NCBI RefSeq assembly: GCF_009883795.1 | Contig: NZ_CP033868.1 | Span: 238,501 to 302,500, forward strand | Source: Coxiella endosymbiont of Amblyomma sculptum | GTDB lineage: Bacteria; Pseudomonadota; Gammaproteobacteria; Coxiellales; Coxiellaceae | Reading direction: 5' to 3' | DNA: 64,000 nucleotides | In this document: in pieces, positions 49,676 through 57,898 of the stretch | Numbering within the stretch: the stretch's first letter is position 1 | Layout of the letters: the number at the start of each line of letters is the position of its first letter | The notes under the pieces: model-generated | What the model saw: only the letters and a program-made list of their open reading frames with translations | What the model was told of the DNA's origin: nothing | The model's database searches: none | Position numbers and translations under genes: made by a program

Positions 49676-50319
49676 CAGGAAAAATCAACACTTTCGTAAG
49701 TTGTTTACTTTTGGAAGTTTTGTTTTTTATGGTGTTTTGTTCTATCGGTTTATTGTAGGATTTATTTATTGTTGATTTTCGGGAGTCTATTTTAGATTTA
49801 GTTAGAATGTTTTTCTGTAAGTTACAGAAGTCATAAAAATTTATGAGCAGTGCATATGGAGTTTAAAGGATTTTTAAACTGCAGTTTTTTCGGCGATGTT
49901 TTATTTGGAATCGTACTAGAACCTGATTTTGAACCAACTTTCGATGAAGATTGACAGTTTTTTCGCATTCTTGTCATGATGATTTTTTTCGGTTCCGGAG
50001 AAAGGTCTACCAACTTAGCGCTGATTTCTTTATGAAGAGGTGTATTTTGGCTATTGGGTTGGGAAAATAAGAATGTACAGAAATTTTTCTATTTACTGGG
50101 AGTGGATGGTATACGGACTTTTTATTTGCAGTGCTTTCTTGAAGAATTTGATGTTTATTGGAGAACTTTTTACTTTATTTTTAAGGATTGCATACAAAAT
50201 TTGACAAGAATGCAAAAATAAAAAGAGATTAAAATTGAAAAATGATTAGGATTGGAAGATCGTGGAGCATCTTACGAAAGGTGGAAAATACTGTATTGGA
50301 AAGATTTTAAAGTAATCCA
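49676..50319 (+). pseudogene. ftsW: ftsW relic
   Basis: Between murD and murG, where ftsW (septal glycosyltransferase) belongs, pieces remain in the correct order. GIVLEPDFEPTF (from 49907) corresponds to LLLQPDFGTT. FGSGERSTNLALIS (from about 49988), then a TGA, then RGVFWLLGWENKNVQKFFYL correspond to GSGYQLTQSLIA and RGGLFGVGLGNSVQKLFYL. After a frameshift YTDFLFAVLS corresponds to HTDFIFAVIAEE. N-terminal helices and the final SYGGSS region are gone. Interrupted by stops and at least one frameshift, it cannot encode a working protein. Confidence 0.85.
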
Positions 50320-51396
50320 ATGAAGCGAGTATTGATTATATCCGGAGGTACCGGAGGGCATATATTCCCCGCTCTTGAGATAGCACGTGCACTGCGATAT
50401 CAAGGAATAAGTGTTTATTGGCTAGGAACTGTGAACGGTTTAGAAAAAAAACTGGTTTCTCACGAATTTCCGCTACAACTAATTCAAATTAGAACGTATC
50501 GAAATCAAGGATTGATACGATCACTCTTTATGCCTTTTTATTTAGTACGAGCAATTTTTCAGTCTTATCGAATAATTAAAAAAATAAAACCAAAAATGAT
50601 TTTAGGAATGGGAGGATATGTATCAGGACCCGGAGGATTTGTAGCGTGGATAAATCGAATACCTATGATTATTCATGAACAAAATGTGATTTCGGGGCTG
50701 ACCAACCGATTGTTGGCAAGAACAGCTCGATCTGTTCTGCAGGCTTTTCCAGGTGCTTTCTCTGATAGGAACAATGTGAAGACTACCGGAAATCCCATTC
50801 GATCTGAATTACTTAATACACCTTTGCCTCGAATCCGCTTGATGGGTCGTCGCGGCCCTCTACGAGTTTTAATTTTAGGAGGTAGTCAAGGTTCTTATTC
50901 AATCAATCAGAAGATAGTAGAAACTTTAAGAAACTATCCTCATTCCAGAGAACTTACAATTTGGCATCAGACTGGTCTATCTGACTTCGAACGGACTAAG
51001 GATTCTTATAACACTTTTAAGACTTTATCCTTTGAGATTCGGCTTGATGCATTTATTGATGATATGTGTAAAGCTTACACATGGTCTGATCTGGTTGTTT
51101 GCCGATCAGGCGCTTTGACAGTAAGTGAAATTATATCAGTAGGTGTAGCCAGTATTTTCATTCCTTATCCGTACGCTACGGATAATCATCAGTTTCATAA
51201 CGGTCGTTTATTAGAACAGAAAGGAGCTGCCATTATTATTTCAGAAAAATCGTTGACAAACAGATGTTTGGTTCATTATTTCAAGCGATTTTTTCGAGAT
51301 AGAGGTCTTTTGTTAGTAATGTCTGAATGTGCACGAAATTTATCGAAACGAGGAGCTGTGCAAAATATTGTTAACGAGTGTAAGAGAATATTGTGA
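50320..51396 (+). CDS. murG: Lipid II synthase MurG
   Basis: Transfers GlcNAc to lipid I at the inner face of the membrane. GT-B fold: SGGTGGHIFPALEIA at the N-terminus, GMGGYVSGPGG, IIHEQNVISGLTNR, donor-site GGSQGSYSIN, and CRSGALTVSEI with PYPYATDNHQ. 358 residues. The stop overlaps the murC GTG start (GTGA). Confidence 0.96.
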   Translation: MKRVLIISGGTGGHIFPALEIARALRYQGISVYWLGTVNGLEKKLVSHEFPLQLIQIRTYRNQGLIRSLFMPFYLVRAIFQSYRIIKKIKPKMILGMGGYVSGPGGFVAWINRIPMIIHEQNVISGLTNRLLARTARSVLQAFPGAFSDRNNVKTTGNPIRSELLNTPLPRIRLMGRRGPLRVLILGGSQGSYSINQKIVETLRNYPHSRELTIWHQTGLSDFERTKDSYNTFKTLSFEIRLDAFIDDMCKAYTWSDLVVCRSGALTVSEIISVGVASIFIPYPYATDNHQFHNGRLLEQKGAAIIISEKSLTNRCLVHYFKRFFRDRGLLLVMSECARNLSKRGAVQNIVNECKRIL

Positions 51397-52844
51397 TACT
51401 AAATGGAAAAACGATTAGGTATATTTACTGTTTGGGAATCGGCGGAGTTGGTGTCAGTGCACTTGCGGAAATTCTGTTGAAAAAAGGATACCGTGTAAGC
51501 GGTTCTGATGTGTTTCCTAATAACAATACCGAAAGACTTTGCCGATTAGGAGCCAATATTACGTTCAATTATAGCAAGAAAACTATTGTAGAATCCGACT
51601 GTGTTGTGTATTCAAGCGCCATTACTTCAGACAATCCAGGATTCATTGTTGCCCAACGCGCGAAAATCCCCATTCTAAAAAGGGGACAAATGCTCGCTAA
51701 ACTGATGACAGGTTATCAATCGATTGCGATATCTGGTTCTCACGGTAAAACCACTACTAGTGCTCTTTTAGCTGATGTTTTTACCACAGCCAATTTGGAT
51801 CCGACGTTTGTAATTGGAGGTGTATTAAATAGAGTCCAAACATCTGTACGACTGGGATATGGACCTCTTTTTATTACTGAAGCTGACGAAAGTGATGCGT
51901 CTTTTCTGTATATGCGTCCTAATATTGGTGTAATAACGAACATCGATTCGGATCATCTAAGCGCCTATGAAGGAGATTTCAATCGTTTGAAAGATGCCTA
52001 TGTACAATTCATTCATCAAATTCATAAAGATGGGGTAGTGGTTTTGTGTATAGATGATCTTGTGCTGCACGCATTAATTCCAACTCTCTCTCAGAGAGTG
52101 ATTACCTACGGTTTTTCTTCAAAAGCCGAATACCGAGCCGATTCTTTCTTACAGAAAGGATTGCAAAGTAACTTTCGTATGTATCGATTATCGAAAAAAA
52201 ATAAAACTTTATCTGTCAGAATCAATTTAGTAGGTCGACATAATGTTCTTAATTCTTTAGCAGTCATAGCGGTTAGTGAATGGATTGGAGTAGATGAAAA
52301 GAAACTGTTGCAATCCCTAACGCAATTTTCTGGAGTGGAGCGTCGCTTTGATATTAAAGGCGAAATGATGCTTGCAAATGGAAAAGCACTTGTGGTTGAA
52401 GATTATGGACACCATCCCAACGAGATTAGAGCGACTTTGTTGGCAGCACGAGCCGCATGGCCCGGTAGTCGTATTGTTCTAGTATTTCAGCCTCATCGTT
52501 ACAGTAGAACACAGGGGTTAATATATGATTTTGCTTCAGTATTGGTGGAGACCGACGTATTAGTATTACTTGAAATCTATAGTGCAGGAGAAATTCCCAT
52601 TCCAGGAATTGATGGAGATACATTACTGAAGATTGTCAGGAACCATACTACAAAAAAGACCGTATTTGTTCCAAGATTGCAAGATTTACAGAAAGTGTTG
52701 CAAAAATTGGTACAACCTAATGATGTAGTTATTTTACAAGGTGCGGGCAATGTAGGATCCGCTGCAACGGCTTTAACATCTGTTCGGTGTACTGTTGGAA
52801 AATACGTACGGAGAAAAAATCGCAAAATTTGCGCATCGGTTTAG
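51393..52844 (+). CDS. murC: UDP-N-acetylmuramate:L-alanine ligase
   Basis: Adds the first L-Ala to UDP-MurNAc. N-terminal GIGGVGVSALAEILL, P-loop SGSHGKTTTSALLAD near residue 110, EADESDASFLY and EDYGHHPNEIRAT. 483 residues, full length. The GTG start lies within the murG stop; its own end overlaps the start of murB. Confidence 0.96.
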   Translation: MILNGKTIRYIYCLGIGGVGVSALAEILLKKGYRVSGSDVFPNNNTERLCRLGANITFNYSKKTIVESDCVVYSSAITSDNPGFIVAQRAKIPILKRGQMLAKLMTGYQSIAISGSHGKTTTSALLADVFTTANLDPTFVIGGVLNRVQTSVRLGYGPLFITEADESDASFLYMRPNIGVITNIDSDHLSAYEGDFNRLKDAYVQFIHQIHKDGVVVLCIDDLVLHALIPTLSQRVITYGFSSKAEYRADSFLQKGLQSNFRMYRLSKKNKTLSVRINLVGRHNVLNSLAVIAVSEWIGVDEKKLLQSLTQFSGVERRFDIKGEMMLANGKALVVEDYGHHPNEIRATLLAARAAWPGSRIVLVFQPHRYSRTQGLIYDFASVLVETDVLVLLEIYSAGEIPIPGIDGDTLLKIVRNHTTKKTVFVPRLQDLQKVLQKLVQPNDVVILQGAGNVGSAATALTSVRCTVGKYVRRKNRKICASV

Positions 52845-53716
52845 TTTATAATCACAATTTGGCACGTTATACGTCCTGGAGAGTAGGCGGTAACGCTGAA
52901 CGATTGTATCAACCTGTGGATTTAGCAGACTTACAAAATTTTCTCATTCAATCGCCACCTGACGAACCATTGACTTGTCTGGGTTTGGGAAGTAATGTCT
53001 TGATCCGTGATGGTGGAATTAAGGGCACAGTAATTTTCACTCTAAATCGATTAAAAAAAATTTCTTTTTTTAAAGAAGAAAAGAGATTGGTAATTCGTGC
53101 CGAGTCGGGTGTTACTTGCCACAGACTAGCGAGATTTTGTATAAGTTTAGGATTAAAAGATGCGGCTTTTTTTGCAGGGATTCCAGGAACTGTGGGTGGG
53201 GCTTTAACTATGAATGCTGGTGCTTTTGGAGTAGATACTTGGCATCATGTTGTTCGAGTAGAGACAATAGATCGCATGGGTATGCTCCATAAGAGACGTT
53301 CGGATGAATTTACAATTGGTTATCGTGAAATTCACGGACTCAATAGTCAATTTTTCGTTTCTGGATATTTTTATTTTGATCAGAAAAATACCGTTGATAC
53401 CAAGAGAAGCATAAGTATTTTTTTAAAAAAGCGCAACAATACCCAACCTATTGGAACTTTTAGCTGTGGTTCTGTTTTTCGTAATCCTCAGGGAAATTAC
53501 GCAGCTCATCTCATCGAGACTGCAGGATTAAAAGGTATGAGCATTGGAAACGCAGAAGTTTCAAAAAAACATGCCAATTTTATTTTAAATACAGGAGGCG
53601 CAAACGCTGCTGATATTGAACAATTAATCCAATATGTCGCGCAGCGAGTGTACGAAATTCACGGAATCCAGTTGGTCAAAGAAGTACATATTCTTGGCGA
53701 TTACAGAACTTTTTGA
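52787..53716 (+). CDS. murB: UDP-N-acetylenolpyruvoylglucosamine reductase
   Basis: FAD/NADPH enzyme finishing UDP-MurNAc. YTSWRVGGNAERLYQP, GLGSNVLIRDGGIKG, FFAGIPGTVGGALTMNAG, the proton-donor serine in FSCGSVFRNPQGN, and KKHANFILNTGGA. A GTG at 52787 gives 309 residues with a 58-bp overlap into murC; a TTG at 52829 (GGAG upstream at long spacing) would give a shorter overlap, so the start is uncertain. Usually followed by ddl and ftsQ. Confidence 0.93.
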   Translation: MYCWKIRTEKKSQNLRIGLVYNHNLARYTSWRVGGNAERLYQPVDLADLQNFLIQSPPDEPLTCLGLGSNVLIRDGGIKGTVIFTLNRLKKISFFKEEKRLVIRAESGVTCHRLARFCISLGLKDAAFFAGIPGTVGGALTMNAGAFGVDTWHHVVRVETIDRMGMLHKRRSDEFTIGYREIHGLNSQFFVSGYFYFDQKNTVDTKRSISIFLKKRNNTQPIGTFSCGSVFRNPQGNYAAHLIETAGLKGMSIGNAEVSKKHANFILNTGGANAADIEQLIQYVAQRVYEIHGIQLVKEVHILGDYRTF

Positions 53717-53929
53717 AGGCAAAAAGTTAATAGACAACAAATAATCGGTTTGTGACCACAACAAACCCTGTTCCTTACTAATATTGTTATAATCCGAGCT
53801 TATGCGATCTGAAACCACAATTGATCGGATCAAGTTAGATGTAGAATTCTCTGTAACGAAAAAACAAGAGAGTGGGGCTTGGTGTATTCCTACAATAGAA
53901 AACTTTTTACACATACGTATCAAAATCAA

Positions 53930-54190
53930 TTCTAAAGGGAAATTTTCGTAGATATCTCTAAGGTTGTTTATTCACCAATACGGAATATTTTTATAGAATA
54001 GAACACACAGAAAAATTGGCTCAATGGAAAGACGGGTATAGCTAAGTTCTTTAAAAAAGGACAGATTGTTGTACTGACGAAAACACTAAACTGTTTTGTT
54101 GTAAAAGACTTGCTTCAACTTCAAAGTTCGGATGGCGGAGAGAAAATCTTGTTCTCAATTTGAGAAATTTAGTTAATTGTTGGTTCTTTA
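53930..54190 (+). pseudogene. ftsQ: ftsQ relic
   Basis: Frameshifted pieces in the order of FtsQ precede ftsA. VDISKVVYSPIR (from 53948) matches the VDLxxVRxxI element of the POTRA domain. EHTEKLAQWKDG (from 54001) matches the conserved EH.PLARW motif. KDLLQLQSSDGGEKIL (from 54104) matches LPxLxGPEGxEKE. The spacing between the last two is as expected, while the first two are about 35 bp too close. Stops separate all three. No ddl remnant was recognised between murB and this point. Confidence 0.65.
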
Positions 54191-54638
54191 TATATAAAGA
54201 TAATTTCTCTAAAAGTTGCGGTCGAAAATCTTGGTCTCTTTATTAAACGGCTATACCAAAATTCGTTTAGAAAGTGAAAAATGTTGATTAATTCTTTAAG
54301 AAAGAAACTAGCCCGTTTGTACTAATAAATTATCAGCGATCGGCACAGTCATACAACAAATAGGTCATATTGATTCTTTTTCATCCAAACAGGTTGGTTT
54401 ACAGTGAAATGAGATTTTCTAGAATTTCCCATAGAAAGGAGAACAATTAGCGGAATTTTTAAATGTGAATATTATCTATAGATGTACTAATAATTTAAAA
54501 AAATCTGTAAAAGTGATAAAATCAAAAAAAGGGTGTTAGAATAGAACAAATCTGGTTTTTGCAATACTTTTTGAAAAAGTATACCCGCCGTTTATCGGAC
54601 GATGTGCGTGCATACAGGGAGAGAGAGTTTGGACGACT
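54191..54638. other. Rest of the ddl/ftsQ gap before ftsA
   Basis: About 450 bp of A+T-rich sequence with stops in all frames. Presumably it contains the remainder of decayed ftsQ and the ftsA promoter; I could not assign either. Confidence 0.45.
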
Positions 54639-55877
54639 ATGTCGAAAAATTTGGGAAAGAATCTTATTTCTGCGTTAGATATTGGCACTAGCAAAATTGT
54701 TGCACTTGTCGGAGAAGTGGATCAAGATAATCAGATCAGAGTTATTGGATTTGGAACACATCCGTCACGCGGACTAAAACGTGGGGTAGTAATCAACATC
54801 GAATCGACAGTACAGTCTATTCAACATGCGGTTGGAGATGCAGAGTTGATGGCTGGTTGTGAAATTCGTTCTGCTTGTACTGGAATTGCTGGTAGTCATA
54901 TACGCAGTCTAAATTCTCACGGAATTGTAGCGATTCATAATCATGAAGTTAATCAGTCGGATGTAAATCGGGTAATTGATGCGGCAAAAGCTATAGCCAT
55001 TCCTTCCGATCAAAAAATACTTCACATTCTGCCACAAGAATTCATTATCGATAATCAAGAAGGCGTTCGAGAACCTGTAGGAATGTCAGGAATTCGCCTA
55101 GAAGCGAAAGTACATATAGTCACTGGCGCTGTAAGTGCAGCCCAAAATATAACCAAATGTGTTCGTCGTTGCGGATTGCAAATTGGTGATATTGTTTTAG
55201 AACAACTCGCTTCAAGTCATTCTGTATTAACTGATGATGAAAAAGAATTGGGCGTCTGTATGGTTGATATTGGTGGAGGTACTACCGATATCGCTGTCTT
55301 TACGCAGGATGCTATCCGCCATACTCATGTTATTCCAGTTGCAGGTGATCACGTAACTAATGATGTTGCTATAGCCTTACGTACTCCCATGCAATATGCT
55401 GAACAAATTAAGGTAAAATACGCGTCTGTACTTCCTACGAATGTTGATCCTGAAGCGGTCGTGCAAGTGCCGAGTGCCGCTAGACAATCATTGAAGAGAA
55501 TCCAAAAAAGAGCGTTAGATCAGGTAGTTTCTGCACGATATGAAGAATTGTTTGAGTTGGTATTGGCCGAACTACAACGTAGTGGATTTGAACATTTAGT
55601 TGCTGCCGGTGTTGTGCTAACAGGAGGCGCTTCGCGAATTTTGGGATGTATTGAATTAGGTGAAAGAATCTTCCAAATGCCTGTACGGCTTGGTGTTCCT
55701 CAATACGTCAATGGGCTAGTGGACATTCGGGATAATCCCATCTACGCGACGGCAGTCGGTTTATTGATCCACAGCCATCATAATCAAAATCAAATTAACA
55801 ATCAATCGATATTTAATTCAAGTCGTAGTTTGAGTTTATGGAAACGAATGAAAAATTGGTTTCAAGGGAATTTTTAG
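54639..55877 (+). CDS. ftsA: Cell division protein FtsA
   Basis: Actin-like protein tethering FtsZ to the membrane. Phosphate-1 loop SALDIGTSKIVALVGE, the 1C domain, phosphate-2 VDIGGGTTDIAVF near residue 205, adenosine motif VLTGGASRILG, and a C-terminal amphipathic helix (LWKRMKNWFQGNF) for membrane attachment. 412 residues, full length. It lies 11 bp before ftsZ. Confidence 0.96.
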   Translation: MSKNLGKNLISALDIGTSKIVALVGEVDQDNQIRVIGFGTHPSRGLKRGVVINIESTVQSIQHAVGDAELMAGCEIRSACTGIAGSHIRSLNSHGIVAIHNHEVNQSDVNRVIDAAKAIAIPSDQKILHILPQEFIIDNQEGVREPVGMSGIRLEAKVHIVTGAVSAAQNITKCVRRCGLQIGDIVLEQLASSHSVLTDDEKELGVCMVDIGGGTTDIAVFTQDAIRHTHVIPVAGDHVTNDVAIALRTPMQYAEQIKVKYASVLPTNVDPEAVVQVPSAARQSLKRIQKRALDQVVSARYEELFELVLAELQRSGFEHLVAAGVVLTGGASRILGCIELGERIFQMPVRLGVPQYVNGLVDIRDNPIYATAVGLLIHSHHNQNQINNQSIFNSSRSLSLWKRMKNWFQGNF

Positions 55878-55888
55878 GAGAAAAGAAT

Positions 55889-57055
55889 ATGGTTGATCTT
55901 GTCAACGTTTCACCTCAAAATGCCCAAATAAAGGTAATAGGTATCGGTGGAGGAGGAGGAAATGCCATTGAACACATGATTACTGAAAACATTGATGGTG
56001 TTGAATTTGTTTGTGCGAATACCGACGCCCAAGCGTTAGGTCGTTCTAGTGCTCGTATCATATTGCAATTAGGTGAAGAGATAACAAGAGGATTAGGTGC
56101 AGGAGCAGACCCTAATATCGGTCGTCAAGCAGCTGAGGAAGCACGAGAACGAATTCGGGAAATCCTTGAAGGAACAACCGATATGGTTTTTTTAACAGCT
56201 GGTATGGGAGGGGGTACTGGAACAGGGTCGACACCTGTGTTTGCGGAAGTGGCCAAAGAACTGGGAATACTAACAGTTGCTGTTGTTACAAAACCGTTTT
56301 TGTTTGAAGGCAAAAAACGTATGGATACAGCCGAAGGAGGAATTCAGGCACTGACTAAGTATGTCGATTCTCTAATAACTATTCCTAACAACAAGTTATT
56401 AAATGTACTTGGTAAAAATATAACATTGTTAAATGCGTTTAAGGCTGCCAATAACATACTATTGGGTGCAGTGCATGGTATCGCCGACTTGATTACTCGT
56501 CCAGGGTTGATCAATGTAGATTTTGCAGATGTACGAACGGTGATGTCCGAAATGGGTATGGCGATGATGGGAACAGGAGTTAGTAGTGGCGAGAATCGCG
56601 CACGAGAAGCAGCAGAAGCGGCTATCGCTAGTCCATTGCTAGAAGATGTGGATTTCACAGGGGCTCGAGGAGTATTAGTGAATATTACTGCTGGCATAGA
56701 TCTCTCTATTGGGGAGTTTGAACAGGTAGGGGAATCTGTTAAATTATTTTCGTCGGAAAACGCGACGGTAGTTGTTGGTACTGTGATTGATCCTGAAATG
56801 AGTGATGAATTGCGAGTAACTATTGTAGTTACAGGACTCGACGTACGGGATAGTGATAGTATGGGTATATCTTGTAAGTCTATAAAAGACACCAGAAAAG
56901 GAGAAATTTCTGATGATGATTATCATCAATTAGATCGTCCAACATATATGCGCAATCAGGAATCTTCTACACGTATAATAACAATGGAGGAGTTACGAGC
57001 TCACGATTTTGAGTATTTAGACATTCCTACTTTTCTACGTTGTCGAAAAAACTAA
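55889..57055 (+). CDS. ftsZ: Cell division GTPase FtsZ
   Basis: Tubulin homologue that forms the Z-ring. GTP-binding GIGGGGGNAIEHM, signature GMGGGTGTGSTPVFA, T7-loop region with NVDFADVRTVM, and the C-terminal FtsA/ZipA-binding peptide LDIPTFLRCRKN. 388 residues. The ATG at 55889 has TAGGAG upstream. Everything needed for polymerisation and FtsA binding seems intact, which contrasts with the loss of downstream divisome genes. Confidence 0.97.
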   Translation: MVDLVNVSPQNAQIKVIGIGGGGGNAIEHMITENIDGVEFVCANTDAQALGRSSARIILQLGEEITRGLGAGADPNIGRQAAEEARERIREILEGTTDMVFLTAGMGGGTGTGSTPVFAEVAKELGILTVAVVTKPFLFEGKKRMDTAEGGIQALTKYVDSLITIPNNKLLNVLGKNITLLNAFKAANNILLGAVHGIADLITRPGLINVDFADVRTVMSEMGMAMMGTGVSSGENRAREAAEAAIASPLLEDVDFTGARGVLVNITAGIDLSIGEFEQVGESVKLFSSENATVVVGTVIDPEMSDELRVTIVVTGLDVRDSDSMGISCKSIKDTRKGEISDDDYHQLDRPTYMRNQESSTRIITMEELRAHDFEYLDIPTFLRCRKN

Positions 57056-57098
57056 CTTCGAAATTACCTACGCTAGAATTAGCGTTTTTCTTTTGAGT

Positions 57099-57290
57099 AG
57101 AATGGATAACATAGTTATGTTTTTGGAGAAAGTGTAGAAGATATAAGCTGTTAAACAGAGAGCCCTGAAAAAGGCTATGAAATGAATCGGTATTCATAGA
57201 TCTTACTTGTTAATTATACTAGTAGTGCAGTTTTTTCAGCTTTCACAAAACACCAACAAAGACTCATTCGTGTCAAGAAATCAAGCAAAT
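57099..57290 (+). pseudogene. lpxC: lpxC relic
   Basis: Directly after ftsZ, where lpxC (UDP-acyl-GlcNAc deacetylase, first committed lipid A step) normally lies. RMDNIVM (from 57099) resembles the SLDNAIV element and SAVFSAFTKHQQRLIRV (from 57224) resembles GAFSAFKSGHxLNNxLIR. Between them AMK-IG...YLLII echoes DAIGDLYLLG. The distance between the two main pieces (about 130 bp) is as in the real gene. The N-terminal two thirds are missing and frames are broken. Confidence 0.55.
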
Positions 57291-57532
57291 AGTAAGTGAC
57301 GGAAATTAGAGTTAGTATCTTCCTCCTTTCCTTATTGTTTGGTACAAGATTTGTGTTTATATTTTATTAAACGTAAGGATAATCGAAGTCTGTCGTTTCG
57401 TTAAATTTCGGAATACCTTTAATGTAGTGGTGGTTGCCTTTTTTTATTAGGGAAGTTATGGGATCGCAAAGAGAGTTGGAGTATTATTTGTAACTTTAGC
57501 AACAAGCAATTCGTTTCCGATTGTTATTAAAA
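57291..57532. other. Non-coding stretch after the lpxC relic
   Basis: 240 bp with no recognisable content, up to the stop of the minus-strand DUF721 gene. Confidence 0.4.
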
Positions 57533-57847
57533 TCAAATGTACAAATTAGGGCGCACTCGGCATCGAATCTTTCGAATTCTGTTGAATTTTTGTTGAGAGA
57601 ATCTCTCTAAAAGATTAGGTATCAGATAGTAAATTCGTGTGGCCCAAGTCGCCTTTTCTAATTGGAGGATTAATGTCTCCTGAGAGAGATTTATGATTCG
57701 ACAATGCGGAACTATTTCTGAAGGCAAAATCTGATTCAAGAACTTTTCTACAGTTCGAATCTCTTGAGCCTTTTGTATAAGAGGTCTAAGTAGTTTGCTT
57801 TGAAAGCACTGATTTATCGATTTCGGATTATGGGTACGAATAGACAT
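57533..57847 (-). CDS. DUF721 / DciA-family protein
   Basis: Short protein (104 residues) of the DUF721 family, whose better-studied member DciA loads the replicative helicase. Family-like features are the N-terminal NQCFQSKLLRPLIQKAQE, the central LPSEIVPHCRI and the strand LILQLEKATWATRI, corresponding to the conserved L.v.v.s..WA..L pattern. The ATG at 57847 is preferred. An in-frame ATG at 57898 would sit back to back with the secA start codon, leaving no leader. Divergent location next to secA is common in gammaproteobacteria. Shorter than many relatives, so partial decay is possible. Confidence 0.65.
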   Translation of the reverse strand: MSIRTHNPKSINQCFQSKLLRPLIQKAQEIRTVEKFLNQILPSEIVPHCRIINLSQETLILQLEKATWATRIYYLIPNLLERFSQQKFNRIRKIRCRVRPNLYI

Positions 57848-57898
57848 GAATAGATTCGGAAATTCCCCTTCATTTTCCGATGATATACAATATCGCAT

